Below, piece by piece: positions 6,214 through 14,260 of a stretch of 16,607 nucleotides of DNA (position 1 is its first letter; the number at the start of each line of letters is the position of its first letter). Under the pieces are notes generated by a model. The model was given only the letters and a program-made list of their open reading frames with translations. It was not told where the DNA came from and made no database searches. This DNA comes from an uncultured Collinsella sp. (lineage in GTDB: Bacteria > Actinomycetota > Coriobacteriia > Coriobacteriales > Coriobacteriaceae), in the NCBI GenBank assembly GCA_902494855.1, contig CABUVC010000013.1:1-16607 (forward strand), given 5' to 3'. The position numbers and the translations under genes were made by a program.

Positions 6214-7404
6214 ATGGCCTTTACCAAGAAGACCGTCCGCGACATCGATGTCGACGGAAAGCGCGTTCTCGTCCGCGTTGACTTTAACGTGCCTATCAAG
6301 GATGGCGTCGTTGGCGACACCACCCGTATCAAGGCTGCCCTGCCCACCATCAACTACCTCGTTGAGCACAACGCTCGCGTCATCCTCATGAGCCACCTCG
6401 GCCGTCCCGAGGGCACCGGCTTCCAGCCCGAGCTGTCCCTCGAGCCCGTCGCCAAGAAGCTCGCTGAGCTCTCTGGCCTTGACGTTGCTTTTGTTGCCGA
6501 CACGTATGGCGAGAAGGCCGCCGAGGCTGTCGCCGCCGTCGAGCCGGGCAAGGTCCTCGTTCTCGAGAACGTCCGTTTTGACAAGCGTGAGAAGAAGAAC
6601 GATCCCGAGATCGCCAAGAAGCTCGCTTCCTATGGTGACGTCTTCGTTCTCGATGCCTTCGGCACCGCTCACCGCGCCCAGGGTTCCGTCGTGGGCCCCG
6701 CCGCTTACCTGCCTGCCGTCGCCGGCTTCCTGCTCGAGAAGGAGGTCGACACGCTGACCGGCATCTTCGCCGAGCCCGAGCGCCCCTTCGTCGCCATCGT
6801 CGGCGGTTCCAAGGTTTCCTCCAAGATCGGCGTTCTCGATCACCTCATCGACTCCGCTGATACCCTGATCATCGGTGGCGGCATGGCCTACACTTTCTTC
6901 CTGGCTCAGGGCCTGTCCGTCGGTCAGTCCCTCAAGGAAGAGGACTGGGTCGAGCGCGCCGGTGAGATGCTCAAGAAGGCCGAGGAGAAGGGCGTCAAGA
7001 TCCTGCTCCCCATCGACAACCGCGTTGCCGATCACTTTGGCGAGGACGCTGTCCCCGAGGTTGTCGCTTCCGACGCTATCCCCGACGACCGCGAGGGTAT
7101 GGACATCGGCCCCAAGACCGAGGAGCTTTACGCCGAGGCCGTCAAGGGCGCCAAGACCGTGTTCTGGAACGGCCCCATGGGCGTCTTCGAGTTCGACAAC
7201 TTCGCTCACGGCACCCAGGCTATCGCCGAGGCTGTCGCCGAGGCCGACTGCACCTCGATCATCGGCGGTGGCGACTCTGTCGCGGCTGTCAACAAGTTCA
7301 ACCTGGCCGACAAGATGAGCTGGATCTCCACCGGTGGTGGCGCTTCCATGGAGCTCGTCGAGGGTAAGGCCCTGCCCGGAGTGGAGGCGCTTCTCGATGC
7401 CTAA
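6214..7404 (+). CDS. pgk: phosphoglycerate kinase
   Basis: Phosphoglycerate kinase, 396 aa, transferring phosphate from 1,3-bisphosphoglycerate to ADP in the cytosol. N-domain substrate-binding residues are in VRVDFNVP (20-27: Arg21, Asp23, Asn25), Arg38 and SHLGRPEG (60-67). Also visible are ENVRFDKREKKND, LDAFGTAHRAQ (the usual substrate-binding Ala-His-Arg), GGSKVSSKIGVL, and the C-domain nucleotide motifs FWNGPMGVFE, GGGDSVAAV and WISTGGGASMELVEGKALPG. The frame is open 12 codons further upstream. ATG 6214 is preferred because GAAAGG is at 6197-6202 and MAFTKKTVRDIDVDGKRVLVR matches family N-termini. The last 8 nt overlap the start of tpiA, implying coupled translation. A leader hairpin and the gap terminator precede it. 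Confidence 0.98.
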   Translation: MAFTKKTVRDIDVDGKRVLVRVDFNVPIKDGVVGDTTRIKAALPTINYLVEHNARVILMSHLGRPEGTGFQPELSLEPVAKKLAELSGLDVAFVADTYGEKAAEAVAAVEPGKVLVLENVRFDKREKKNDPEIAKKLASYGDVFVLDAFGTAHRAQGSVVGPAAYLPAVAGFLLEKEVDTLTGIFAEPERPFVAIVGGSKVSSKIGVLDHLIDSADTLIIGGGMAYTFFLAQGLSVGQSLKEEDWVERAGEMLKKAEEKGVKILLPIDNRVADHFGEDAVPEVVASDAIPDDREGMDIGPKTEELYAEAVKGAKTVFWNGPMGVFEFDNFAHGTQAIAEAVAEADCTSIIGGGDSVAAVNKFNLADKMSWISTGGGASMELVEGKALPGVEALLDA

Positions 7405-8164
7405 TCGCACCCTTCTCATCGCTGGTAACTGGAAGATGAACAACGACGTCGCCGAGGCCGCCAAACTCGCCGACGAGCTGGCTCAGGCTCTGCCCGAGGT
7501 TCCGGCTGGCGTCGAGGTGCTCGTCTGCCCTCCGACCATCGACATCACCACGGTTCATGACCGCATTCAGGCTGCCCCCATCGCCCTCGGTGCACAGAAC
7601 GTGTACTGGGAGGCCAAGGGTGCCTTCACCGGTGAGTCCTCTTGCGACATGCTCAAGTCCGCTGGCTGCACCTACTGCATCATTGGCCACTCCGAGCGTC
7701 GTGACTACTTCCACGAGACCGACGAGGACCAGAACAAGAAGGCCAAGGCTCTCGTTGCCGCCGGTCTTGTTCCCGTCTTCTGCTGCGGCGAGTCCCTCGA
7801 GGTCCGCGAGGCTGGCACCTATGTCGAGCACGTCGTGAACCAGGTCAAGGCTGGCCTTGCTGGTCTTGAGATCACCTGCCCCAAGCAGGTCGTCGTCGCC
7901 TACGAGCCCATCTGGGCCATTGGCACCGGCAAGACCGCTACCGCCGAGGACGCTCAGGAGGTCTGCGGCGCTATCCGTGAGACCCTCAAGGAGATGTTCG
8001 GCGAGGAGCTCGCTAACGGCATCCGCGTTCTCTATGGTGGCTCTGCCAAGCCTGGCAACATCGCTGAGCTCGTCGCCAAGCCCGACGTTGACGGCGCCCT
8101 CGTGGGCGGCGCTTCGCTCAAGGCTGCCGACTTCGCCTCTATGGTCGTCAAGGCAGGCGAGTAG
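7397..8164 (+). CDS. tpiA: triosephosphate isomerase
   Basis: Triosephosphate isomerase, 255 aa, interconverting dihydroxyacetone phosphate and glyceraldehyde-3-P. The catalytic residues are all present: Asn11 and Lys13 in AGNWKMN, His98 in IIGHSERR (96-102), Glu170 in AYEPIWAIGTGKTAT (flexible loop 6). The phosphate-binding YGGSAKPGN and VGGASL near the C-terminus are also visible. The frame extends upstream to 7334 inside pgk. ATG 7397 is used because GGAGTGGAGG (7379-7387 region) precedes it and the N-terminus PNRTLLIAGNWKM is canonical. It overlaps pgk by 8 nt and ends 5 nt before gpmI, so the three genes form a single translation-coupled unit. Confidence 0.98.
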   Translation: MPNRTLLIAGNWKMNNDVAEAAKLADELAQALPEVPAGVEVLVCPPTIDITTVHDRIQAAPIALGAQNVYWEAKGAFTGESSCDMLKSAGCTYCIIGHSERRDYFHETDEDQNKKAKALVAAGLVPVFCCGESLEVREAGTYVEHVVNQVKAGLAGLEITCPKQVVVAYEPIWAIGTGKTATAEDAQEVCGAIRETLKEMFGEELANGIRVLYGGSAKPGNIAELVAKPDVDGALVGGASLKAADFASMVVKAGE

Positions 8165-8169
8165 GACAT

Positions 8170-9723
8170 ATGGCACAGCGTCATCTTCCTGCACTCCTGA
8201 TTATCATGGATGGCTGCGGCCTTGCTCCAGCCGATGGTGAGAACGCCGTCGCCGCTGCCAAGACGCCCTTCCTTGATAGCCTGTACGAGAAGTACCCCCA
8301 CACCACGCTCGGCGCTTCGGGCGAGGACGTGGGCCTTCCCGACGGCCAGATGGGCAACTCCGAGGTGGGTCACCTCAACATCGGTGCCGGCCGCATCGTG
8401 TTCCAGGAGCTTTCGCGCATCAACAATGCCATCAAGGACGGCTCCATCGCCAAGAACGAGGTTTTCGTCAAGGCTATGGACGACGTCAAGGCTGACGGCA
8501 AGACTCTCCACCTCATGGGCCTTATGAGCCCTGGCGGTGTCCATTCTCACATGAACCACGTCGAGGCTCTGGTCAAGATGGCTGCCGAGCACGGTGTCAA
8601 GACCGTTCGCGTCCACGCCTTCATGGATGGCCGCGACGTTGACCCGCAGTCCGGTGCCGGCTACATGAGCGAGTTCTGCGCCTTCCTGGCGAAGATCTCC
8701 GAGGAGACCGGTTGCGACGCTCGCGTCGCCACCGTTTCTGGCCGCTATTGGGCCATGGACCGCGACAACCGTTGGGAGCGCATCCAGCGTGCCTACGACG
8801 TCATGGTCAATGCGTCCGATGCCGATGTCGACCCCGTTGCCGGCATCAAGGCCTACTACGAGAAGGACCCGCGCGGCGACGAGTTCGTCGAGCCCTTCGC
8901 TGCCCACAACGAGGGCATCCACGAGGGCGACGCGGCCATCTTCTTCAACTTCCGTCCCGACCGCGCCCGTCAGATGACCCGCGTGTTCACGGACAAGGAG
9001 TTCGACGGCTTTGAGCGCAAGCAGATCAAGCTTTCGCACTTTGTGACGATGACCGAGTACGATCCGACGTTTGATGTCGAGGTCGCCTTCCCCAAGACGT
9101 TCCCCGAGAACGTCCTGGCCGACGTTATCGCCGCCAATGGCCTGAAGCAGCTGCACACCGCCGAGACCGAGAAGTACGCCCACGTGACGTTCTTCCTCAA
9201 CGGCGGCATCGAGGAGCCCAAGGAGGGCGAGGAGCGCGTGCTCGTCGCTTCCCCCAAGGTCTCTACCTACGATCTGCAGCCTGAGATGAGCGCTCCCGAG
9301 GTTACCGAGAAGCTCGTCGCTGCCATCAACGAGGATCGCGCTGATTTCTACATCGTGAACTTCGCAAACTGCGACATGGTTGGTCACACCGGTGTCTTCG
9401 ACGCCGCCGTTAAGGCCGTCGAGGCTGTTGACGATGCCCTGTCCAAGGTTGTCCCGGCGATTCTCGCCAAGGGCGGCTTTGCGCTGATTACCGCCGACCA
9501 CGGCAACGCCGATCACATGTTTGACGTTGCTTCTGACGGTTCCAAGCATCCGTTCACGGCTCACACCACCAACCGTGTGCCGTTCATCATCGTTGATGAG
9601 AAGGCGCAGCTCACCGGTATCGAGGACGGTCGTCTTTCCGATATCGCTCCGACCATGCTCACCATGGCTGGTATTGAGCCTTCCGCCGAGATGACGGGTC
9701 GCGTGCTCGCCACCGAGGCCTAA
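8170..9723 (+). CDS. gpmI: 2,3-bisphosphoglycerate-independent phosphoglycerate mutase
   Basis: Cofactor-independent phosphoglycerate mutase, 517 aa, alkaline-phosphatase superfamily, converting 3-phosphoglycerate to 2-phosphoglycerate using two Mn ions. Metal and catalytic residues can be placed: Asp14 (IIMDGCG), nucleophile Ser64 (QMGNSEVGH), Asp402 and His406 (NCDMVGHTG), Asp443 and His444 (TADHGNADH) and His465 (AHTTN). Substrate-binding segments are FMDGRDVDP, VSGRYWAMDRDNRWERI and FNFRPDRARQ, and FFLNGGIEEP is also conserved. It starts 5 nt after tpiA. Its presence in the gap-pgk-tpiA block completes triose-P to 2-phosphoglycerate; enolase is not in this window. A strong terminator follows. 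Confidence 0.98.
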   Translation: MAQRHLPALLIIMDGCGLAPADGENAVAAAKTPFLDSLYEKYPHTTLGASGEDVGLPDGQMGNSEVGHLNIGAGRIVFQELSRINNAIKDGSIAKNEVFVKAMDDVKADGKTLHLMGLMSPGGVHSHMNHVEALVKMAAEHGVKTVRVHAFMDGRDVDPQSGAGYMSEFCAFLAKISEETGCDARVATVSGRYWAMDRDNRWERIQRAYDVMVNASDADVDPVAGIKAYYEKDPRGDEFVEPFAAHNEGIHEGDAAIFFNFRPDRARQMTRVFTDKEFDGFERKQIKLSHFVTMTEYDPTFDVEVAFPKTFPENVLADVIAANGLKQLHTAETEKYAHVTFFLNGGIEEPKEGEERVLVASPKVSTYDLQPEMSAPEVTEKLVAAINEDRADFYIVNFANCDMVGHTGVFDAAVKAVEAVDDALSKVVPAILAKGGFALITADHGNADHMFDVASDGSKHPFTAHTTNRVPFIIVDEKAQLTGIEDGRLSDIAPTMLTMAGIEPSAEMTGRVLATEA

Positions 9724-9749
9724 GAGAAAACTCCAAGCGTTTTCTTGCA

Positions 9750-9782
9750 GGGGGTTGCCCATATTCGGGCAACCCCCTTTTT
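9750..9782 (+). terminator. strong intrinsic terminator after gpmI
   Basis: GGGGGTTGCCC (9750-9760) pairs perfectly over 11 bp with GGGCAACCCCC (9767-9777), loop ATATTC, followed by five T (9778-9782). It ends the pgk-tpiA-gpmI transcript before secG. Confidence 0.95.
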
Positions 9783-9841
9783 GGTATTTCTGCCATTTCC
9801 GCACCGTCCCCGAGTGGCAGGTAGGGGAGAGCGGGGGATTG

Positions 9842-9850
9842 TGGTACAGT
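9842..9850 (+). promoter_or_regulatory. extended -10 promoter of secG
   Basis: TGGTACAGT: TGn immediately before TACAGT (9845-9850), an extended -10 element with no obvious -35. It lies 37 nt before the secG ATG and after the gpmI terminator, so secG probably has its own promoter. Confidence 0.5.
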
Positions 9851-9886
9851 ACTGGAGTTTGAATTGTTCTATTAAGGAGCTTATCT

Positions 9887-10141
9887 ATGGGTCCGTTCCA
9901 GATTCTTCTGTTTGTCGTTTGGGCTGTTTCTGCCGTGGCGCTGACGATTCTCGTCCTGATGCATTCCGGTAAGGGTACCGGCGTTTCGGATATGATCGCT
10001 AGCTCGCTGTATAACTCCAGCTCTGCCACAGGTGTTATGGAGCAGAACCTCGACCGCCTGACCGTCATCATGGGTGTCGTGTTTGCCGTGTGCGTCGTGC
10101 TGTGCATGTTCTTCTTCCCGCAGGGCATCGTGGGCTACTAA
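9887..10141 (+). CDS. secG: preprotein translocase subunit SecG
   Basis: Small inner-membrane subunit of the SecYEG protein export channel, 84 aa, normal length. There are two hydrophobic helices, about residues 4-24 and 58-77. They are joined by a polar loop with LMHSGKGTGVSDMI (24-37), the counterpart of the conserved GKGxGLG loop. ATG 9887 follows AAGGAG (9874-9879). Location downstream of the gap-pgk-tpi block is the classical actinobacterial position, which supports the call. Flanked by its own promoter and terminator. Confidence 0.95.
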   Translation: MGPFQILLFVVWAVSAVALTILVLMHSGKGTGVSDMIASSLYNSSSATGVMEQNLDRLTVIMGVVFAVCVVLCMFFFPQGIVGY

Positions 10142-10164
10142 TCACGAGCCGCATAAGTACTTGT

Positions 10165-10195
10165 AAAGGGTTCCGCAAGTGCGGGACCCTTTTTT
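10165..10195 (+). terminator. intrinsic terminator after secG
   Basis: AAGGGTTCCGC (10166-10176) pairs with GCGGGACCCTT (10181-10191), including one G-U, around loop AAGT, with a T run to 10195. A strong hairpin-plus-T-tract terminator. Confidence 0.92.
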
Positions 10196-10302
10196 GTTTA
10201 CATATTCGTAACAGAGTCAAAAATATCACCACATACTGCGCCCAACTAAAGAAATTCTTGACCGTTAACCGGAATTAGCCCCAAATCGTGCATAAAATGC
10301 GC

Positions 10303-10364
10303 TACTGTATTGCAAAACGTTGGCCTGTTGTGCATAACCAGCCATAGCAGCGGGCAGCGTTTTG
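10303..10364 (+). promoter_or_regulatory. oppA upstream control region: possible -10 and nested dyads
   Basis: The 242-nt region between the secG terminator and oppA carries no gene. It holds TACTGT (10303-10308), a possible -10 without a good -35. Next come AAAACGTT (10314-10321), as in the palindrome upstream of gap, and an imperfect dyad TGGCCTGTT (10321-10329) / AACCAGCCA (10336-10344). CGTTTTG (10358-10364) is complementary to CAAAACG (10313-10319). Together these could be an operator or an RNA hairpin in the oppA leader. TTGACC at 10258-10263 looks like a -35 but has no -10 at proper distance. Confidence 0.3.
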
Positions 10365-10437
10365 ATGGTTCGGATCGGATTGTCTCGACATGTGTCCGAC
10401 TGAACATTTCTTTGTCCTATCTCATAAGGAGGATGGC

Positions 10438-12114
10438 ATGGCTGATTCTATGTTCCACCAGCCCGTTATGGGTCGTCGCGCCTTTGTTGGCGGCACCCTT
10501 GCTGCGAGCTCCATGGCTTTTCTTGCCGCATGTGGCAAGAAGGGCGGCGACGCTTCCGGTTCTGAGTCCGGTTCGACGCTGAACTTCTACATCAACAACC
10601 CGGTCTGCATCGACCCCTACAACGTCCAGGAGGACCAGGGTACTCAGGTCGAGTATCAGCTCTTTGACGCTCTGACCTCTTACGACGCCGAGAAGGGCGA
10701 GATCGTTCCGCTGGCTTGCGAGTCCTTTGAGTCCAACGACGACGCCACCGAGTTTACCTTCAAGATCAAGAAGGCCAAGTTCCACAACGGTGACGACGTT
10801 ACCTCTAAGTCCTTCAAGCTCGGTTGGGAGCGTCTGGTCAACACCAAGTCGGCCATCGCTACCGAGTATGGCCCTTCCGAGGTCTCCTATCACCTTTCCA
10901 TGGTCGAGGGCTATGACGATCTGCTTGCCGGTAACGCCACCGAGCTCAGCGGTGTTACGTGCCCTGACGATGAGACCCTCGTCGTCAAGCTGTCTTCCGC
11001 TTACGCCGACTTCCCCTTCGTCGCCTCTCACCCGGCTCTGGCCCCGGTTCCCGAGTGCGCCGAGTCCGATGTCAAGAGCTTCTACCTTGCCCCGGTCGGT
11101 AACGGCCCGTTCATGATGGACGGCAAGTGGGAGGATGGCCAGGAGATCAACGTCAAGAAGTTCGACGATTACTATGGCGACAAGGCCAAGATCGATGGCA
11201 TCCACTTCCAGGTCATCAAGGACATGGAGACCGCTTACAAGGAGTTCCAGGCCGGTAACCTCGATGTCTGCGACGTTCCCGTCGCTCAGATCGATGCCGC
11301 CAAGAAGGATCGCGGCGTGTCCAAGGACGGCTACACCATGGGTGACGGCGAGCGCATGCTGCTCGGCGCCGAGCCTTCCACCTACTACCTGACCTGCAAC
11401 AACACGGCCGAGCCGTTCAACAACGCTGACCTGCGTAGGGGTATCTCCCTGGCCATTAACCGTGAGGCCATCTGCAAGACCATCTTCAAGGGTACCCGTA
11501 CCCCCGCCGACGGCATTGTTCCTCCGGGCATCGATGGCTACAAGGAGGGCGCATGGGAGTTCTGCGCCTACGACGTCGACAAGGCTAACGAGTACCTCGA
11601 CAAGGTTGCTCCTGCCGGTGCCAACGGTGACCGTGGCATTAGTGTGACCCTTTCCTACAACCAGGACGGTGGCCACAAGGAGATCATGGAGTCCATCATC
11701 GGCGACCTCGCCAAGGTTGGCGTTACCGCTGTCTCCGATACCCCCGAGTGGTCTGCCCTGCTCGAGCAGTATCAGAACTTCAACTATCAGTTCGGTCGTC
11801 TGGGCTGGATTGCCGACTACCCGATCATGGACAACTTCCTGTATCCGCTGTTCCACTCCGACTCCCTCGGTGGCGACAACCGCTCTGGTTACAACAACCC
11901 CGAGTTCGACGCCAAGGTCGACGAGGCTCGCACTACGGTTGACGACAAGGAGCGCGTCGCTAAGATGCAGGAGGCCGATGCAATGGTCGCTGCCGACTGC
12001 CCGGTCATCCCGGTGATGTTCTACACGCACACCATCGCCGGCTCCGATCGCATCAAGCACCTCTATGTCGATCCGCAGAAGCACGCCGATCTGGGTACCG
12101 CTGAGCTCGCTTAA
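10438..12114 (+). CDS. oppA: oligopeptide ABC transporter, substrate-binding lipoprotein
   Basis: Family 5 extracellular solute-binding protein, 558 aa, anchored outside the membrane as a lipoprotein and delivering peptides to OppBCDF. The signal peptide has paired arginines MGRRAFVGG (11-19), a hydrophobic stretch and the lipobox LAAC (29-32), so Cys32 is the predicted lipidated first residue. GRRAFV resembles a twin-arginine (Tat) motif. A Gly/Ser-rich linker (37-47) leads to the binding domain, with the family signature FKIKKAKFHNGDDVTSKSF (108-126). The frame opens at 10390, but ATG 10438 follows AAGGAGG (10426-10432) and gives a proper signal peptide. It is the first gene of the opp operon, with a long leader and a hairpin after it. 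Strong C-ending codon bias suggests abundant protein. Ligand range cannot be read from sequence. Confidence 0.95.
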   Translation: MADSMFHQPVMGRRAFVGGTLAASSMAFLAACGKKGGDASGSESGSTLNFYINNPVCIDPYNVQEDQGTQVEYQLFDALTSYDAEKGEIVPLACESFESNDDATEFTFKIKKAKFHNGDDVTSKSFKLGWERLVNTKSAIATEYGPSEVSYHLSMVEGYDDLLAGNATELSGVTCPDDETLVVKLSSAYADFPFVASHPALAPVPECAESDVKSFYLAPVGNGPFMMDGKWEDGQEINVKKFDDYYGDKAKIDGIHFQVIKDMETAYKEFQAGNLDVCDVPVAQIDAAKKDRGVSKDGYTMGDGERMLLGAEPSTYYLTCNNTAEPFNNADLRRGISLAINREAICKTIFKGTRTPADGIVPPGIDGYKEGAWEFCAYDVDKANEYLDKVAPAGANGDRGISVTLSYNQDGGHKEIMESIIGDLAKVGVTAVSDTPEWSALLEQYQNFNYQFGRLGWIADYPIMDNFLYPLFHSDSLGGDNRSGYNNPEFDAKVDEARTTVDDKERVAKMQEADAMVAADCPVIPVMFYTHTIAGSDRIKHLYVDPQKHADLGTAELA

Positions 12115-12210
12115 GAGTTTGCAGCTTCCGTGAGGGTCAAGTATTTACGTAGACCTCATGGGAAACATACAGTTCTCCCTAACCTGGGGTAAACTGGCTG
12201 ATGGTAATTT

Positions 12211-12243
12211 TGGGATGCCGGTCTGGCGATCGGCATCCCATTT
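12211..12243 (+). terminator. hairpin between oppA and oppB, probable partial terminator
   Basis: TGGGATGCCG (12211-12220) and CGGCATCCCA (12231-12240) form a perfect 10-bp stem with a 10-nt loop, followed by only TTT (12241-12243). The short T run and lack of a clear new promoter suggest partial read-through, so that the binding protein is made in excess over the membrane complex, a common arrangement in ABC import operons. The rest of the 156-nt gap has only a weak dyad, TGAGGGTC (12131-12138) / GACCTCA (12152-12158). Confidence 0.65.
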
Positions 12244-12270
12244 AGGTTAATCCCTAGATAGGGGAGTGGT

Positions 12271-13308
12271 ATGGGTAAGTACATCGTTAAACGTGTGCTT
12301 CAGTTCATCCCGGTGTTTTTGGGCGTTACGCTGATTCTGTTCGCCCTCCAGAATATCGTGCCGGGAGATCCGATCAAGCTGATCGGTGGAGACAAGGCTC
12401 TGTCCCCCGAGGTGGAGCTTCAGCTTCGTGTTCGCTATCACCTGGTCCAGACGGACGAGGACGGCAACGCGATCCTTGACGAGAACGGCGACCCCGTTCA
12501 AACGTCGCTCGTGGACCGTTACTTGTATTACATGAACGGCCTGCTTCATGGCGATCTGGGCAATTCGTATCAGCGCAAGCTGCCGGTTACGGAAATTTTT
12601 GCCCAGAAGTATCCGTATACGGTCAAACTTGCCGCGTGCGCCATCGTGCTCGAGGCAATCATGGGTATCGGTGCGGGTATCATTTCGGCGGTAAAGCGTT
12701 ATTCCTTCTGGGATATTTTGGTAACGCTCACCACGTCGATCCTCGTTGCGGTCCCGGCCTTCTGGCTCGGTATGTTGCTGCAGCTGTTCTTTGGCGTCAT
12801 CCTCAAGGACGCTACGGGCGGTGCAATCTCCATGCCGATCTCGGGTGCCGGCGGTTCCAGCTCTCAGTATCAGGATTGGATGCACTATGTGCTTCCGACC
12901 ATTACGCTGGCTTCGGTTTCGACCGCTTATGCCGCCCGCATTATGCGCTCGCAGCTGCTTGACGTCATGAACCAGGATTACATCCGTACGGCAAAGGCCA
13001 AGGGTCTCTCCAATCGCGCGATCATCGTCAAGCATGCGCTTAAGAATGCACTCATCCCCGTCGTTACCTATATTGGTGTCGACTTTGGTGGCATGCTTTC
13101 GGGCGCCATCCTGACCGAGACGGTTTTTAACTGGCCCGGTATCGGCTATGAGGTCTATCGCGCCATTAGCATGCGTGACTGGCCCATCGTTATGGGCGGC
13201 GTTACGCTCATCGTCGTCGTCGTCATGGTGATTAACCTGCTCGTCGACATTAGCTATGCATTCCTCGACCCGCGCATCCGCCTTGGCGGTCCGTCGGATA
13301 AGGCCTAA
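12271..13308 (+). CDS. oppB: oligopeptide ABC transporter permease OppB
   Basis: Inner-membrane permease of the OppB/DppB family, 345 aa, somewhat longer than many homologues. The N-terminal helix (about 9-29) carries the family FLGVTLILFALQNIVPGDP pattern, then a large extracytoplasmic segment to about 108 and five further helices. The binding-protein-dependent transport domain is seen from about 114, and the EAA-type coupling loop that meets the ATPases is at about 237-263 (DYIRTAKAKGLSNRAIIVKH and following). The C-terminus NLLVDISYAFLDPRIRLG is typical. An acidic, Gly/Asn-containing insert, TDEDGNAILDENGDPVQ (61-77), lies where shorter homologues have a tight turn before LHGDLGNSY. The start ATG follows AGGGGAG (12260-12266). 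oppC begins 14 nt after the stop. Confidence 0.95.
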   Translation: MGKYIVKRVLQFIPVFLGVTLILFALQNIVPGDPIKLIGGDKALSPEVELQLRVRYHLVQTDEDGNAILDENGDPVQTSLVDRYLYYMNGLLHGDLGNSYQRKLPVTEIFAQKYPYTVKLAACAIVLEAIMGIGAGIISAVKRYSFWDILVTLTTSILVAVPAFWLGMLLQLFFGVILKDATGGAISMPISGAGGSSSQYQDWMHYVLPTITLASVSTAYAARIMRSQLLDVMNQDYIRTAKAKGLSNRAIIVKHALKNALIPVVTYIGVDFGGMLSGAILTETVFNWPGIGYEVYRAISMRDWPIVMGGVTLIVVVVMVINLLVDISYAFLDPRIRLGGPSDKA

Positions 13309-13322
13309 GGGAGGTACGTCTC

Positions 13323-14258
13323 ATGCAGGAAACTGATTCTCAGTCTCAGGAGCAGGCTACCGCCACCAAGGCCGCATCTGCTCCCGCCAAGTCCCGCACG
13401 CTGTGGGGTGACGCTTTTAAGCGTCTTCGCAAGAACAAGCTCGCCGTTATCGGTGTCTGCTGGATCATCATCGTCGTTTTGGTTGCCCTGACCGCAGATC
13501 TGTGGGCTAAGCCCTGGCTCGGTTCGCCGACGGCTTCCGACTCGACCACCATGGCCGAGACGTCGCTGTTGGCTCCGTGTGCAGAGCACCCGTTTGGCAC
13601 CGACGCCCTTGGTCGCGACATTCTCGTCCGCGTTATCTACGGTGCACGCGTTTCGCTGTCCGTCGGCATTATGGCCACCGCGATCTCCACGGTGATCGGT
13701 CTGGTCATGGGTGCTCTGGCCGGTTTCTACGGCGGGATCTGGGATACGATCATCATGCGCTGTGCGGACATCTTCCTGGCGTTCCCGTACGTGCTGTTCG
13801 TTGTCGCCATGATCGCCGTTATCGGCCGTGGTCTTCAGAACGTCTTTATCGCCATCGGTATTCTCGGCTGGCCTTCGATTGCGCGCGTCTTCCGCTCTGC
13901 AATCTTGACGGTCAAAGAAAACGACTATGTTGACGCTGCGCGCGCGATGGGTGCATCTGATGCTCGTATCGTAGTGCGTCACATCTTCCCGAACTCCGTC
14001 GCCTCCATCGTGGTCTACGCGACCATGAACATTGGTGGCGCCATTCTGACCGAGTCCGCTCTGTCCTTCCTCGGCATGGGCGTTATTCCGCCTACGCCTT
14101 CGTGGGGCTCCATGATTCAGGACGGTCAGCAGTATCTTCTGACTGCTCCCTGGATGATGATCATGCCCGGTCTGGCAATTCTCTCGACGGTGCTCGCCTT
14201 CACCCTGCTGGGTGACGGTCTGCGCGACGCCCTCGACGTCAAGATGAAGGACGCATAA
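13323..14258 (+). CDS. oppC: oligopeptide ABC transporter permease OppC
   Basis: Second permease of the peptide importer, OppC/DppC family, 311 aa. A polar Ser/Gln/Ala-rich N-terminus (1-25) precedes the first membrane helix (about 41-58). Then comes the family signature HPFGTDALGRDILVRVIYGA (89-108), which opens the transport domain, and five more helices. The cytoplasmic coupling loop is about 201-224 (DYVDAARAMGASDARIVVRHIFPN). The ending LAFTLLGDGLRDALDVKMKD is the classical OppC C-terminus. ATG 13323 is preceded by GGGAGG (13309-13314). oppD starts 2 nt after the stop, so the genes are co-translated. OppC pairs with OppB to form the channel. Confidence 0.96.
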   Translation: MQETDSQSQEQATATKAASAPAKSRTLWGDAFKRLRKNKLAVIGVCWIIIVVLVALTADLWAKPWLGSPTASDSTTMAETSLLAPCAEHPFGTDALGRDILVRVIYGARVSLSVGIMATAISTVIGLVMGALAGFYGGIWDTIIMRCADIFLAFPYVLFVVAMIAVIGRGLQNVFIAIGILGWPSIARVFRSAILTVKENDYVDAARAMGASDARIVVRHIFPNSVASIVVYATMNIGGAILTESALSFLGMGVIPPTPSWGSMIQDGQQYLLTAPWMMIMPGLAILSTVLAFTLLGDGLRDALDVKMKDA

Positions 14259-14260
14259 GG

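Noticed and set aside
7334..7396. Upstream extension of tpiA by 21 residues inside pgk
   Set aside because: It is out-of-frame pgk coding sequence; ATG 7397 gives the canonical TIM start.
5000..7464. Long minus-strand frames (403 and 441 codons) over gap and pgk
   Set aside because: Antisense shadows of highly biased glycolytic genes; low-complexity Leu/Gly/Asp/Val-rich translations and no family resemblance.
8032..10128. 698-codon open frame on the minus strand across gpmI and secG
   Set aside because: It runs antisense to two clear genes and across their terminator and promoter. Long antisense frames arise from the strong codon bias of GC-rich genes, and no protein family is recognisable.
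10258..10298. TTGACC with TAAAAT as an oppA promoter
   Set aside because: Spacing of 29 nt is far outside the usable 16-19 nt range.
10417..12084. 555-codon minus-strand frame over oppA
   Set aside because: Antisense shadow of oppA with repetitive Val/Leu/Gly/Asp composition and no recognisable domain.
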